From NCBI GenBank assembly GCA_030490835.1, contig CM059975.1, positions 36,674,133 through 36,738,132 of the forward strand: DNA of 64,000 bases, in the 5' to 3' direction. The position numbers were made by a program, and so were the translations under genes. A model generated the notes under the pieces. The model was not told the origin of the DNA and made no database searches. It saw only the letters and a list, made by a program, of their open reading frames with translations. Shown here piece by piece: positions 24,074-37,246 of the stretch (its first letter is position 1; each line of letters starts with the position of its first letter). The DNA comes from Annona cherimola (lineage: Eukaryota > Streptophyta > Magnoliopsida > Magnoliales > Annonaceae).

Positions 24074-24363
24074 GGTGTGTTTGGTTGGGGGTAAAACTTT
24101 TGATGAAAAGTTTTTGAGGTAGAAGTTGTCACATTCATAGAAAATGATGTGATATAATAGGAGTAATGATGAGAAATAAAGAGAATAAAGTTAAAATAGA
24201 TGGGTTAGTTGTATAGATAGTTGTGGAGAAATGATTGAAAAGTAGGGTAGTTTGTATAGGAAAATGTGAAAAATTAATTAAAAAATAGAGTAGTTATGGA
24301 GAGTGAAAAGTTTTAGATTAAAAAGTTTTGGTTGACATGTTTGTATCCCAAACAAACACACCC
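24074..24363 (+). mobile_element. MITE, family D (GTGTGTTTGG ends), complete copy
   Basis: The left end GGTGTGTTTGGTTGGGGGTA pairs with the right end TATCCCAAACAAACACACCC. Internal words shared by all copies are AAAATGATGTGATATAATAG and GATGAGAAATAAAGAG. It is flanked by TATA on both sides. No ORF. The ends resemble Tourist-like or hAT-like MITEs; I cannot choose between them. Confidence 0.8.
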
Positions 24364-25239
24364 TATATATATTTAATGAGCCTACCTTACACTTTTTAGG
24401 CCCATTCACCGGCCCATCGTAGCGCGCTAAAAATCATGTGCTACAGAAACCCATTCGGTCAATGGCTTTTGATTCATCACTTGACAATCATTGCACAGTA
24501 TCCATCTTCTTCGATTTTATTTTCTCCCCTATTTCCTCTGTCTTTGTCATTTTTATGTTCTTTTGACTTCAAAGCTCACTACCACTGTAGCTCTGGTGCA
24601 CCGCAACTCAAGCTTATTTCCGTGAGTTGGCACTATCACTTTCATAATTCTTGATGCATTTTTGTGCTCTTTTTCGCACCTATTTGAATGTGGCAGCTCT
24701 TTTTATGCTCTGGTGATGATCTCATGATTCAAATCTATTTGATTAAATACTCAAACCAGCCAAACCAAAATAGTTGCTTCGGTTGGTTTTGATGGCATTG
24801 CTCCAACTGCCTAACAACACTCCTAGCCTTTGTATCTTAATTGAGTTGGATTGAAATGTTGTATGGTGTGAAACTGTGATTGGATATTAGAATGTGGCAT
24901 GTTATTGTAGGCCGACATCCTTGGTGGCCGGATTGCAATACTATGTGGCAACATGGTTGGATTGGAATACCATGTTTGTGTTCGGGTGTTTACTCAAATT
25001 GGAGAAAGTATTTGAGGAAGATGAGAACTTGTACCTCTTGCAGTGTTGTTAAGAGTCTCTCATTAAAGATCCCTTAATGTATTCTTAATTGCTTGAAAGT
25101 AAAAAGGTGGAGGCTTAATGAATGTTCTAGTTAACCTTCACGACTTTCCTTGACATGTATTAAATAAATGTAGGAAAAACTTGAACATCGGAAGATTGGT
25201 GGTGGACATTAACTAGGCAACTTTTGAAATTTTTTAACA
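24364..25239. other. Non-coding, nothing recognised
   Basis: Contains ORFs of 72 codons (24436-24654) and 65 codons (24880-25077) without recognisable features. Confidence 0.4.
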
Positions 25240-25830
25240 ATTACGACTCAAGTCGCATCTGGAGTTGACTTGGGATGCTACTTCACTTAAGTTGTAGATT
25301 AGAGTTGACTTGGCATATAACTTCGGTCCTTCATTTCCTTCCAGAACATTTTTCTTCTGTCTTTACTTTCCAAGTTATATCGTGAATCAATTTGATTCAA
25401 GTCGCAAGTGAAATTGATTTGGATATACAACTTCACTATATGTTGAAATCTAGGAACTTTAAACTCCATTCTTTTTTCATTTTTCTCTTCAAGTCTTACT
25501 CCGAGGTTGACTTGCCATGAGACTTGACCTAAGTCGCAAGTGAGATCAACTTGGGGTTGCAACTTCACTCCTGGTATTTAGTCAAATTCATATTTGTCTT
25601 TTAGAACTCCAAGTCTCAGAACTGGGTCAACTTCTATCCTATTTCACCCAAGCTGCATACTGAGTCTACTTGGGGTACAATTTCATTTGTTCAAACTTCC
25701 AATTTTCAATTCTGACTCAGAAATGCCATTCCAAGTCAATTGCTAGAGTTAGCTTAGGTATTAACTTAACTCAAGTCGATGTTGGATTCGACTTAGCTAT
25801 ACAACTTGAGGTGTTTTCATTTGAATTTCA
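25240..25830 (+). repeat. AGTCGACTTGG minisatellite, diverged old copy
   Basis: The same alternation as at 15.9-16.9 kb, but decayed: CAAGTCGCATCTGGAGTTGA, AAGTCGCAAGTGAAATTGA, AAGTCGCAAGTGAGATCAA, AAGTCGATGTTGGATTCGA. The 3' flank (ACATTAGTAG, TTGTTAATCATTAAAACT) also matches the 3' flank of the young copy, so the repeat is part of a larger dispersed element. Confidence 0.75.
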
Positions 25831-26934
25831 AAGTTCTTACTTCACTCAACAAATCAAATACATTAGTAGCTTTACCATTATCTTATTCGATTGTTAATCA
25901 TTAAAACTTATATATGCTATGATTTATAACTTGACTAGTTGAGTTCATAATTATAAATTTCTTGCCAAAAATAATTATACATATTTACATGTCTCTATCA
26001 ATTTTATGAGGTTATTTGTCTCCTCTAGTCAATTATGAGTGCGATTGGCTTGTGAGATATGGATAAGCATTGAATTTGTGTTTCAATATTATCCCAATTT
26101 TCTATGATTACAATCCTCAAAGCTGCACTAATTTTTTTTTGCCAAACATTTATTGAAAGCATCAAACGCTCAGCCGAACATAGCATAAATGTTGGTTGCT
26201 TTAAAACTTTTTGAAACTCAACCTGGCTTTTATTTTTCAAAAACGAATGCTACTCTCACAGGCTGCAATGTGCTTAGTGAGGATGGTTTTTGTGTTTAAT
26301 TACAGTATGCAAGTACGTAATATATTCTAGTATAATTATGACTTATGAATACGTTGGCAGTGCAAGTTTAAATTGTTGCAATTGATCAAATCAAAGTTTT
26401 TTTTTTTTTTTTGCATATTCCTCTATATGCTTTTTGATTTAGTAATTTATACCCAAAAATCTCAATATTCTTTTGTAATAATGAATTTGTCAAGTTTAGT
26501 TTTTAAATGCCAAAAGTGTATCGAATGGGCTTAACAATGCTGCATTTTTGTTTTAATGAAAACAACAACCAAATTAAAAACAAGTATCTTTGCTAAAAAG
26601 TCTCATTTGCACATTTTTAGGAAGCATTAAAAACATAAGGGAAGTTGCATGCAAAAAGCAGAGCAGTACTTACTTCATCTGGTTGCCGGCCATTTTAGAA
26701 TAATAATTTCAGCAATGCAGCACAAGCGTCTTCTTTTCCCTCTTTACGGTTACACAGCAGATATAATTTTTTTTTTTTTTTAGTATAGATACACATTATG
26801 ATATTAATATTACCACAAGCACATTCAATTCTCATTCAATAAAGAGATTTTTTATAAATACCTCTGCACTGTGGAGGAAACACGCCGCCACTTCTAGGAG
26901 GAAGTAATAAAACCGATATTTTGTGCCGGTACGC
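25831..26934. other. Non-coding, nothing firm recognised
   Basis: AT-rich spacer with a poly(T) run near 26397-26412 and another near 26769. No supported gene. Confidence 0.45.
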
Positions 26935-27475
26935 TTCTACGGATCCCTTCTTCTAAGAAATTCTATATATTTTTTAAATCTTGATAATGGATAGAAAATT
27001 CACTCCATTCATTTATATTTAGTATTATTTATAGTATCTCGGAAACTCTTTTATTTTTTTTATTTTACAGGATATGGGTCCTATATATAAATATGTAAAA
27101 TCAACATAATAAATGGTTCCAATATTAAAATATCAACTTTCAAGTAGTTTTTTCAACATCTAATATCAATAATATGTAGATAAATAATACTATAAAGTAT
27201 TGTTACATTCTAATACATGTGTGAATGGATCTAAATATTTTTCATAATTTACACATGAATGCACTTATTTTTAAGCAAATGTGGCTTACTCATATATTAA
27301 AAAAATGTGGCTTACTCACATATTGGATTGGGATGAAACTTAATATCTTAGCTAAACAAATGGTGTAAAATACAACGAATTGATTAGATTTTCCATTAAG
27401 ATCAACATTTCAAAAAATGAAAAAAATTTCACAAAATTACTTCTGTAAAACACAGTTTGATAGAAGTATTTCTGC
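26935..27475 (-). mobile_element. Non-autonomous TIR element, family B, copy 2 (inverted)
   Basis: Reverse-orientation relative of 1146-1765. It shares CACATGAATGCACTTATTT, TTTTTCATAATTTACACATG and the TATTTATAGTATCTYGGAAAC segment. It has a small internal duplication of ATGTGGCTTACTCAYATATT (about 27284 and 27305). Confidence 0.6.
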
Positions 27476-27573
27476 ATCTTGTGAGACTCCATCCTTGAAC
27501 CAACCACCCAAGCGTTTTTTAGATTTCAAATTGAATGGCTTGCTGCTCCGCGTAGAACCGGGAGTGCCAAATC

Positions 27574-28785
27574 ATTCTTATGATTGTGTACGTGATGTAA
27601 TATATATTTAATATTGAAAGTACGTAAAACAATATATTCACGCATATTATCGTAAATAAAAATTTTAAGTATATTGTTATTTTTAAAAAATTTTGTATAA
27701 TGCTAATTGTATCATTAATAACTTTTTAGATTTTTATTCTTAAAAAATATTTTTGAAAGAAAATGAGCTAAATAACCCAAAAAATTATTATTTTAAACTA
27801 AATATTTGTAATCTAAATTTTGTAAATTTTGTAAATAAATTAAATACATTCAAGACTATTTTTAATGAAAAGATCAAGAAATGTAAAAGTACATCTTTTA
27901 ACTGGAGCTAATGTAAAATTTTGTAAATAAATTAAATACATTTGAGACAATATTTTCATTAAAAAGACAAAGAAATATAATAAATGGTCCTTAGCGCTCG
28001 TGTAAGCGTTACTTATTTTTAAAATTTTTTTTATCAATATGTGGTATCAATTAAAGAGCTTTTAGATATGAAATTTAATTTTAAAATTCAAGATAAAAAT
28101 ATTTTAAAATAAAAAATCGTATTTCATATCTAAAACATTTTACTTGGGACCACATGTTAAACACTTTATCAATATTGGTGTCAAATCATGCTTTTGATTG
28201 TGTACGTGATCATATTCATGTACTATATATTTAATATTAAAAGTACCTTAAAAAATATATTCATGTATATTATCTTACATAAAAATTGTAAATATATTAA
28301 TTATTTTTAAAAAATTTAATACACATATTATTCTTTTAGATTTTTATTCTCAAAAACAGTATTTTTGGGAAGAAAATGAGCTAAATAACCCAAAAATTGT
28401 TATTTTAAAATAAAATATTTATGCATCTAAATATTGAAAATTTTGTAACTAAGTTTAAAAATTTGAGACATCATTTTTCACAAAAAAGACCAAGAAATGT
28501 AAAAGTACATCTTTTAATCTAAGCTAATGTAAAATTTTGTAAACAAATTGAATACATTTGAGACAATATTTTCATTAAAAAGACAAAGACATATAATAAA
28601 TGGTTATTAACGCTCATGGAAGCATTACCTATTTTTAAAATTTTTTTTATCAATATGTGGTACCAAATAAAGTGTTTTTAGATGTGAAATTTAATTTTAA
28701 AATTCAAGATAGAAATATTTTAAAAATAAAAATCGTATTTCATATCTAAAACATTTTACTTGGGCCCACATGTTAAAGAGAAAAT
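27574..28785. repeat. ~600-bp tandem duplication, two diverged copies
   Basis: Copies start near 27574 and 28190 with GATTGTGTACGTGAT followed by TATATATTTAATATT. Both contain GAAAATGAGCTAAATAACCC, AAATGTAAAAGTACATCTTT and CATATCTAAAACATTTTACT in the same order. Divergence is about 10-15 percent by eye. It is AT-rich and has no ORF. Confidence 0.8.
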
Positions 28786-28834
28786 CTAAAATTTTTAAAT
28801 GATAATGGTTAACAATGCTCTTATGAGCATTAAA

Positions 28835-29115
28835 CCATGAATTATATGAGTCTATATAATTTAATACTAATTTTTAAAAAAATTTGATAATTAATGTAAT
28901 GTATTATTTAAATAATTTAAATATTAAAATTATGGAAAATATTTTAAATAGATAATATTGGAGCACGACCCAAGGCGACATCACTAGGAAGCATGAGAGT
29001 CCCAATTATGGAAAAATTTTCAACCTAGCCCTAATTTCACCATGAATTATATAAATCTGTATAATTTAATACTAGTTTTTCAAGAATAATTTTTATGGCT
29101 AATTTAATATATAAT
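28835..29115. repeat. Direct repeat pair
   Basis: The segment CCATGAATTATAT(G/A)(A)GTCT then ATATAATTTAATACTA occurs near 28844 and again near 29040, separated by about 195 bp that includes GCGACATCACTAGGAAGC. Confidence 0.6.
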
Positions 29116-29489
29116 TTTCACCGCCGTTGCTACGTATCACATTTTGCTTGCTATCTCCAATGAAGGCAATGTGTTCTGTAAAATGTAGCTCCCTGCTGAG
29201 CCGCAGGAGGTACGTCTTGACTGCAATTTCTTACATTTTTTCATAGAATCATAATTTCTTGCATTTTTTTTTTTTTTGTAACCTCGATGCGTTCTCTGTC
29301 GTGCGTAGCTCACAGATAGAGCAGGCTCAAGTAAGCACGCCAATGTTGGCAGTGTTAGATAGGGATTCCTTGCAAGAGAGTGGGTCACAGATTTCACGTC
29401 CCTCATACTGCTTTGATATATGCATACACATACTATGCATGTAGACGTTTTTCTGAGAAAAACATGTAAACTACTGTTGACATCTTCCA

Positions 29490-29735
29490 CCTCACGGCCA
29501 CAACTATAAGGACCTCAATGCGTGTTGGGTGTGGTTCGAGTCCCAATTATGAGACTTCTACCGGGAACCTTTGGCCTCCATTGAAAATAGGTAGGAGTAA
29601 TTAGTCTTCCTAAATAAATAGATGAAAACTTATTGTTTTCGTTTAGATAAATAGGAGCTTGTGGTCTCTTGGATGAATGGATTTGATGTGTAATATCATA
29701 TGTCAGGACGTACAATACCAATAAAAAAAAATTTG
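29490..29735 (+). mobile_element. SINE (tRNA-derived)
   Basis: A pol III B box fits GTGGTTCGAGTCCC near 29530. It is followed by an unrelated body and an A-rich end (CAATACCAATAAAAAAAAA). The flanks TTGACATCTTCC (about 29477) and TTGACCTCCTCC (about 29733) could be a diverged target duplication. The A box is weak. No ORF. Confidence 0.55.
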
Positions 29736-30268
29736 ACCTCCTCCTATAATGAGTATGGATTAATACTTAATATTAAAAATTACATTTTGTCATATAACTA
29801 GGGTTGTAATTTAGACCCAAACCCGACACTAAACCCGAAACTTGAAGTCCAGATTAGGTAAAAGTGGGTCAAGCTAGGTTCGGATTGGGTCTACTTTGCG
29901 GTTGACTAAGCCACTTTTCCCCTTTTTTATATTTTACAGCAAAAACAAAAAATCCATAAATTACATATATTTGGATTCAATTTGGATTGAATAATTTTCC
30001 ATAATTATTTCTTCATCACATAAATAGTAATTTAATCCAGTTTTAATTAGGAGTGCAACTTAGATAAGATATCCATAGATATCCATTGATCTGACTCTAA
30101 TTTGAGTAAGGTAAGGTAGAAAATATTATTCATGGGTACTGGTAGAGTATAAATTATTACCTACCCCATCAACTAGGATATGAGTAGGGTAGACATATTA
30201 AATACCTGGAAGCGACCTGCATGGGTATTTGTTTGAGTAATTAATTACATATATAATTATATATAGAG

Positions 30269-30662
30269 AGGAGTGATCCTATTAGCCTGTGTTAAATAAA
30301 TGCCCCACTTCGCCTACCTTAAAAAACCTATTTACAATAATTTTTTTATTTTTTCTTTGTACACTTGTTTATCTAAGTGTATTTAATATACAGATCAAGT
30401 TTTACCATTTTTTAATATATTTATTTTTTTTAAAAATTTTAAACATCGATGTGTATATATGTATTTAAAATATCCTTATTTTTAAAAATTAAAAAAATAT
30501 CTACACATATCCAAAAATGGTAAAACTTGATTTATATATTAAATACACTTAGGGAAACTAGTATATGAAGAAAAAAATTTAAAAAAAAGTTGTTTTACAT
30601 AGGATTTTCGAAGTGAGCTAAGCGGGACATTTACTTCGCCTGGACTAACAGGATCATTCCTC
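30269..30662. mobile_element. Foldback MITE, family E, complete copy
   Basis: The entire element is a long imperfect palindrome. Its left end is GAGTGATCCTATTAGCCTG and its right end CTGGACTAACAGGATCATTC. Arms of about 170 bp pair (TTTATCTAAGTGTATTTAAT with ATTAAATACACTTAGGGAA). Copies lie at 39460-39852 and 39867-40268, with fragments nearby. Confidence 0.85.
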
Positions 30663-31464
30663 ATCTATATAATCTATATTGTATAGTATGTATTGTGTAC
30701 TATCTATGATGACTTTTGTGTATCAAATTCAAATGAATCTTGTGCGCTATGGAGTTTTGGATATTGAATTAAGAAATCGATTCAATTTTTTATATTTATA
30801 TTATTAACTTTCAAAAGCTTTTTATAAATATGGATTGTACTATATTAAATATTGATTTGCAAAGAATTCGATACTATAAATTTTATTTCTAAATGCTTTT
30901 ATACCAAACATCAAGAAAATAAAGTGGAATAAAAAATAAAAAGTAGAAAGAGAAAATAAAATTTTAAAGTGTAGAATTGAAAATTAGAAAACAAGGATGC
31001 AAATACTTCGGGCTAGGATTTCACATGCGACTTTTGTGATAGAATACATTGTATGATTATTTAATTCAGATACTGTTTGTTAAAGAAGAATAAATCTTAA
31101 TTTTTCCTTGTACCTTTTCTCAAAACATACGTGGTGTACTCTAATTTTCTTAACCATCTATTCTCATGAGGTTTAAGTCAATTAACATCTATTAAGTTTT
31201 GTGGTCGTTCGTAGGGTTTCTCAAGGTTAATATACATATTCTCATTATCTTAGATTTTTAGGTTAAATATTTTAATTTTTGTATATTAGATTTCCACTTC
31301 TCATGAATCTTTTTTATTTCTGTATGTTGGACATCGCATTGATTTAATGGGCTGCATGATTTTTGGATTTTAATGGATGGATGAAATTAATGGACGTGAT
31401 GAACAGCTTGGTCATTTAAAAATCTGGTCGATTGAATGGCCATGCTTGTTATAGCAAACCTGCA

Positions 31465-31538
31465 TAAAAAAGTATTTAAATTATTAATTCATGTTAATAA
31501 ACAGGTATTTAAATTATTAATTCATGTTAATAAACAGG
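31465..31538. repeat. Perfect 37-bp tandem duplication
   Basis: The segment GTATTTAAATTATTAATTCA then TGTTAATAAACAG occurs twice head to tail without a mismatch, which suggests a recent event. Confidence 0.85.
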
Positions 31539-31539
31539 T

Positions 31540-34110
31540 GGTGAACATATACAAAAAATTATTTGAAACCTAATTATTGCAATAATTTTTATGAACATAT
31601 CGAACACAAGTGAATACATGGTAACAAATAAAAATATATAATTTCATGCCGAAAGATCACAAAATTTATTAAATAACTTGAAATTAATATTTAATATTCG
31701 CTTGTTGCAAAAACATATTTAAATCAAATTTCACATTAAACTCAAATGATTACCTATCAAATTAGTATAAAATACAAAATATATTATTAATCCACAATTA
31801 TCAATAAGCCTACGAATTGTGACTGTAATATATTAATAGTTGTAATACAAAAAAAAACAAAAAATATATTAATAGTTTTAATGATTGAGTTATGACAATT
31901 TTTATTTTTATTTTTATATAACAATGTAAAAGTGACGTATGCGCCTGTGATTTTAATATATAAATGAGTATTATTTTATATTATTTAAAATAATAATTTA
32001 AAAATATTGTATCTGAGTATTAAAGGAACTGATTTGGAACTAAATTAGAATGAATCTTATGGTTAACGGGTAAGATAGGGTACACTAAGAATTGAACTGA
32101 TACATGGATAGGGTAGGAAAAACTTTTTACAAATGGGGTACAAATATAGTAGATTATTACTTACACCGAATCAACATGAGTTGTATTCTTAGTTTTAGTT
32201 TATAGAGTGTACATGTATGAATTTAATATATATCCCGGTGGTTGGGATTATAGGTTTTTTGTATTTTACTCTACCTAAGAATGTATATTTGCTTTTTCAA
32301 TATCGATGTTTATATATTTGCTTTCTAAATATTGTAAATTCACTTTCATTTTAAACTCAGTCATTAGAACAACCCTCAAAAAAATGGAAATGGCAGTAAC
32401 TCCCTTGAAAAGAGTGATCACATCTTTGAGGGATGTTGATACAGCCAGTTGTGTCGATTTACTTCATAATGGCCTTTGTCTGTTGCATGAAAATTTTATT
32501 TTCTTTAGAACTCCCATTATCATTTAATAAAAAAATAAGTATACAAATTATTTTAAATCATATCATAAGTTATTGAAAATAATTTATACATATCTTATAT
32601 TAAATGACAAAAAAATATCAAGAAAATAAAATTTTGTAATTTAAGATAAAAATGAATTTTTACTTTTAAGTAGATTTTCAGATGGCGTAAAATGGCAAGA
32701 TATAAAATGCAAAGAAAACAATCTTATAAGGTTCAAAACGCAAATATACAAACTTCAGAATGTAAAAGCAAAACGTACAAGATATTTAGGCCACATTTTT
32801 TATAAAAAAAAAATTAACCACGTGTATGAACAACGATCTGTGGAGAACGGATTCATCAATCCGAATTCTTAAAATAGAAATTCCTTTGACGAATGCAACA
32901 GATCAGCCCCGGCTACAAACATTACAATCGAAAAGCATATCCTTAGCTTAAGCTTACATGTAAAATAATCGTCCATTATGTGTGAATTGGCATGTGATCA
33001 ACGCAGTTCGGTTGCCTTCCAACCCGTAACATTTTGTTTTCTCCCAATTGAGCTTCATAATCGGCGAGCAGGTGGGCCACCTAGTTACCATTACTGTAAA
33101 TGCGTAAAAGATATTGAATTCAAATTCAAACTGCTCCTCCTCATCTCCTTCGATACCTTCATTACTCAGCATGTTTACCAAGACAAAATAATCACTCTCT
33201 ACATCCACCTTTCCTCTTGCATTTCCATGAGCCATTTCATTCCCAGCTACATCGCCATTATGGCCATTGCTTCCATTGTAAAAGAGTCCAAAGTACCCAT
33301 TTGCGTCCAACATTTAGCAGCCACAAATTCTCTATTTAATTGGGTTACCCACTTGAATGATCATATATTTAATGAAAGTATAATCAAGAAGAGAGGTAAT
33401 GAACAATGTTACCCAAATTGGATCAAATTGGCGGTTGAATCAGTTCAACCGGTGACCGATTATATGTCTAGTTGGTTGTTTCAATGGGTTCAACTAGAAT
33501 AACAGGGAACTGGACAGCCAACCATCTAGAAAACTGGCCCAGTTTTCATTTTATTGATAATGATGCTATTATCTCTATCCAATTTTAAATCTTAGACCTT
33601 CCAACCTTAACACCTTGTACACATTTATGTCAATATTACACACTTATGTCAATTATTTGGTCATCCGAGTAACAACAAAATTTATATTTGTAGTCAAGAT
33701 AGTAAAAAATCAATATTATTAAAATTTAAATGGATTGCTTTAAAGAGTTTTGATATAGTATAGTTGGCTTAAGTTACAATTAGCTTTTATGGGTCCCTTT
33801 TGTAAACATTTTTTTGGTTTTTTATTTTAATATAGGCCCAAATGTATGGAGCCTATATAACTAGTTATACCACATTAAAATTGTTCTGTATATTCTTCAT
33901 AAATATTTGAAAACCAAAATTTTTTTTTTTTTATCCATCTCACTTTCCTCTTACATGAAAAATGAGGAAAATTGTTTACTTTTAAAAATATGTAAAAATA
34001 TGTCAAAAATCGAAAAAAGTAAAATTGGATATATAAACTTCATACAATTTGATCCACATGAAAATAGAAAAACAAAAAATTTTAAAAGTATGACCAATAA
34101 CAGCCAACAC
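31540..34110. other. Non-coding; opposed ORFs near 33 kb not recognised
   Basis: Two overlapping ORFs on opposite strands (32978-33502 plus, 174 codons; 32954-33313 minus, 119 codons) lie in a block less AT-rich than its surroundings. Neither shows a recognisable motif; one has a stretch rich in Glu and Phe (EEEQFEFEFNIF). Near 33430-33520 the DNA has words like GGTTCAATCAGTTCAACCGG, reminiscent of hAT subterminal repeats. I call no gene here. Confidence 0.35.
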
Positions 34111-34111
34111 G

Positions 34112-34310
34112 TGGCAATAGCGCAGTGGTCAGGTTCGTTGGCAGTTTTGCCGACGACCTATATTTGAATCCCCTGTAATGTTGGTGAATAAAATGTTGGT
34201 GAATAAATAGTTGAGCTTTGTCCCCATAGTAATTTGATAAAAGTTTGTCTCTTTCGAGTGGATAAATGAGAGTATGTTTGTCTTCCCAAATGATAGATAA
34301 TGGATTATAT
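34112..34310 (+). mobile_element. SINE-like, tRNA-derived head
   Basis: TAGCGCAGTGGTCAGG fits a pol III A box, and ATATTTGAATCCCC about 35 bp later fits a decayed B box. This spacing is normal for a tRNA-derived SINE head. The tail has a local duplication of TGTTGGTGAATAAA. No clear target duplication, so the ends are approximate. Confidence 0.5.
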
Positions 34311-34319
34311 ATACATAAT

Positions 34320-34674
34320 GTATTTTAGGTTAAAATACAACATTCATTTATTTTTATAATTAGTTATATTTCTTATTTTTCTCCATAAACATATGTTCCT
34401 TACTATATTCTATCTATGTAACAAGTTTCGTCATTTATAATATTTTTTACATATTATTTTTATTTTTAAAATCAAATATTTTAAGGTATGAAAAATGACT
34501 TAAACACTCCAAAATTGATGATTTTTAAAAATTAAAAATAAAAATGTAAAAGTATTCTAAAACAGCGAAACTTGATATATGATTAAATACACTTCAGAAA
34601 ACATGTTTACATAGAAAAATCAATTAACAATAAAATAAAATAAATGAATATTGTATTTTAGCCTAAAATATATC
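34320..34674. mobile_element. MITE with ~35-bp TIRs
   Basis: The left end TATTTTAGGTTAAAATACAA then CATTCATTTATTTT pairs with the right end AATGAATATTGTATTTTAGC then CTAAAATATA. The inside includes a palindromic AT-rich core. No ORF. Confidence 0.65.
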
Positions 34675-35383
34675 ATGGTGTATATAATCATACTCCATAG
34701 ATAATAGGTTGTTATCTTCGTTGGGCTCGAGTGTAATATCTAAAATAAATTGCAATATACGCAGCCAATCAAAAAAATAATAATAATAATAATAACAACT
34801 AGCATGCACACAATTATATTACAAATGTATGTCTATATATTCTATCCAAATTGTGTTCATAATATGTATAGATAAGTGATGACTGAAAAATGAGAGAGGA
34901 TTTTAACTTCTTGTAATGATAAACTTTAAATGATTTTTGAATCTTTGCACATAGTGTATTATTTTCTTAGAAGATGATATTCATATGGCAATAAGATAAA
35001 AATATTTTTTTATATTTTTCGAATCAGTCAGTAACCTAATACATGATTAGCAGCTTAGATTCAGACCAGACAACTATGACATATCCAAAAATAGAGCGCA
35101 ACATCAGACTACTAGTGTTTTTTTAGTGCTAAATCACGTATAAATTATTGCTATGATGGGATTTGGCTTTTGCAGGAAAGGCTACGAACCAATGCCGGCT
35201 GATCATTTGTGCCCATTCGCAAACAGGCTAAAAACATTTTTTTTTTTTTTTTGAAATTTTTTTTGTGCAACTCTTAATATAAATATATTTAATATATAAA
35301 CAAAAATTAATGATAAAATTTGATTTATATATTAAATATATTTATATTAACAGTTATAGAAAATTTTCAATATATATATATAT

Positions 35384-35739
35384 GGGAACCAATCCTGCGC
35401 AGTAATTACGGTGCAGTCCGCTGTAAAATGGACCTCACACATATTAGATTGTAATGAAACTTTATACACTCATTTATCAATATATAAATCATACTTTAGA
35501 CGGTTTAGATGTTGAAAAAATCACTTTAAACTTGATATTTACATTAAACTATTTTATTACGTTGATTTTGCACCATTTTAAGATGGAGACTACACACATG
35601 TTGGATTTGGATGAAAATTGGTATGGTAATAAAGTGAACAATTCTAAATACAATGTGTGGGGTGGATTTATGGGAAATGATCAGGTGGGGCCCATAGTGC
35701 ATGGACTGCACGGTGCAGTCGCATGCACTGGATCATTTT

Positions 35740-35741
<2 letters not shown>
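35384..35741 (+). mobile_element. MITE, family C, copy 2, with an empty site in the window
   Basis: The ends GGGAACCAATCC and GGATCATTTTCC pair imperfectly. Subterminal GTGCAGTCC/GGACTGCACGG repeats are in opposite orientation. It is inserted in a TA run. The tandem copy of the host segment at 36011-36350 lacks it: there, TTTTCAATATATATATATAT runs straight into TTTGGCTCAGTTGGGAA. Confidence 0.85.

Positions 35742-35771
<30 letters not shown>
35742..35771. repeat. TA microsatellite
   Basis: About 13 TA dinucleotides directly right of the MITE. The run is longer than in the empty-site copy at about 36095-36111. Confidence 0.85.
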
Positions 35772-35773
<2 letters not shown>

Positions 35774-36010
35774 GCTCAGTTGGGAATAGTGACCAGGCGC
35801 ACAATATCAGCCCTCAAAAATCAACAACAGCATCACCCACTACTCGGTTGATTGCATAGTTAAAAAAAGCAACTGTCATTCCTGCAATTTCGAAAGTTTT
35901 AGTCAAGTTTGTTTGTTTCAAGGCGTGACAGAGCATCAAATGCGTTCAACCCCGTGCAAATGCATTAGTAGTTCGGCCATTGTTCTAATTGTGGTACCGA
36001 GTGAATGCCC

Positions 36011-36350
36011 GATATTTAATATATAAACAAAAATTAATGATAAAATTTGATTTATATATTAAATATATTTATATTAACAGTTATATAAAATTTTCAATAT
36101 ATATATATATATTTGGCTCAGTTGGGAATGGTGACCAGGCGCACAAGATCAGCCCTCAAAAATCAACAACAACATCACCCACTACTCGGTTGATTGCAAA
36201 GTTAAAAAAAGCAACTGGCATTCCTGCAATTTCGAGAGTTTTAGTCAAGTTTGTTTGTTTCAAGCGTGACAGAGCATCAAATGCGTTCAACCCCGTGCAA
36301 ATACATTAGTAGTTCGGCCATTGGTCTAATTGTGGTACCGAGTGAATGCC
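36011..36350. repeat. Tandem copy of 35280-36010 without the MITE
   Basis: Nearly identical to the flanks of the MITE: TATTTAATATATAAACAAAA at the start, TTCAACCCCGTGCAAATACA near the end and GTACCGAGTGAATGCCC at the end. Few mismatches, so the duplication is recent. Confidence 0.9.
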
Positions 36351-36682
36351 CCCTCTGCATCGAAATTTTCTTGTAATGTAAAATTAAATTTTTTTAAAAA
36401 TTTTTTAATTTAGATATGTTCAATTTATATATTAAGTTTAACTAATTTTGGAGAGATGCACATATTATTTTCAAAAATAAGAATATTTTAGTCATTTAAA
36501 AGTCAAAACATGTGTATATTTCCCTTGAGTTTGTTATTCTCCTTGAGCTTAATTTTAATTATTGTAATATCAGAAATGAGTTGCAATATAAACACCCATT
36601 TGAAAAAAATAAAAAAAAACTAGCATGTAGGTGCATGATGTACCGTATTACAACTCTTAAAAGAAATTCTAATGTAAAATAA

Positions 36683-36890
36683 AGAGGATATTTGGTAATT
36701 GATATTTTTGTAAGATTGTAGGATGGAGTGGGGAGTGGAAATGAGATATTTTGAAAAATGTGTGATTGATAGAAAATAATATAGGTAAAGTTGAAATAAT
36801 TAGAATTGTTGCAAAGAAAAATAATTGAAATAAAAGTACAAAAGCAAAAAATATAATTATTGATATAGTAAATGATTGTCTTAGAAAACG
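36683..36890 (+). mobile_element. MITE fragment related to 37247-37510
   Basis: Starts TATTTGGTAATTGATATTTT and shares GGAAATGAGATATTTTGAAA, GTGTGATTGATAGAAAATAA and AATAATTGAAATAAAA with the reverse complement of 37247-37510. The right end is poor. Confidence 0.5.
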
Positions 36891-37246
36891 AGCCTCATAC
36901 CTTATTATACCACCCTATGCATGGAGATTGACAAACGTCCCCTAACTTTTTAAATTCTATTACCCACATGCACATGATTATATTATAAATGGATGGGATA
37001 CTCTCCAATATACCCACGTATTGTACCTATGATTCTTCCTATATTCGTATATTTTTAAATATTTCTCTGATACGTACGAATTTTACTCATAATTTCTGTC
37101 ATCGCTGTTCAGGTGACGAGAGACAGACGATGACAAGAGAGAGACGTTAACTAATGATTGCACTGACGATTATGCCCCTGTGAAAAGTCACAAAACGATT
37201 CATCATTTCATCTCCAGCAGCCTCTTCTCTGGTGTTGACAGAGTTT

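Larger units (their letters stand above)
34832..36010. repeat. Segmental duplication, copy 1 (with MITE inside)
   Basis: Homologous to 38266-38975. Shared landmarks in order: GTCTATATATTCTATCC, AAGTGATGACTGAAAAATGA, ACAACTATGACATATCCAAA, GTGACCAGGCGCACAA, TCAACAACAGCATCACCCAC and GTGGTACCGAG. The last ~335 bp (35280-36010 without the MITE) are tandemly repeated at 36011-36350. Confidence 0.85.

Noticed and set aside
32954..33502. Opposed ORFs of 174 and 119 codons
   Set aside because: Neither has a recognisable motif and they overlap on opposite strands; kept only as an unrecognised block.
34112..34160. tRNA gene
   Set aside because: A and B box-like words are present, but no cloverleaf arms pair; it fits a SINE head better.
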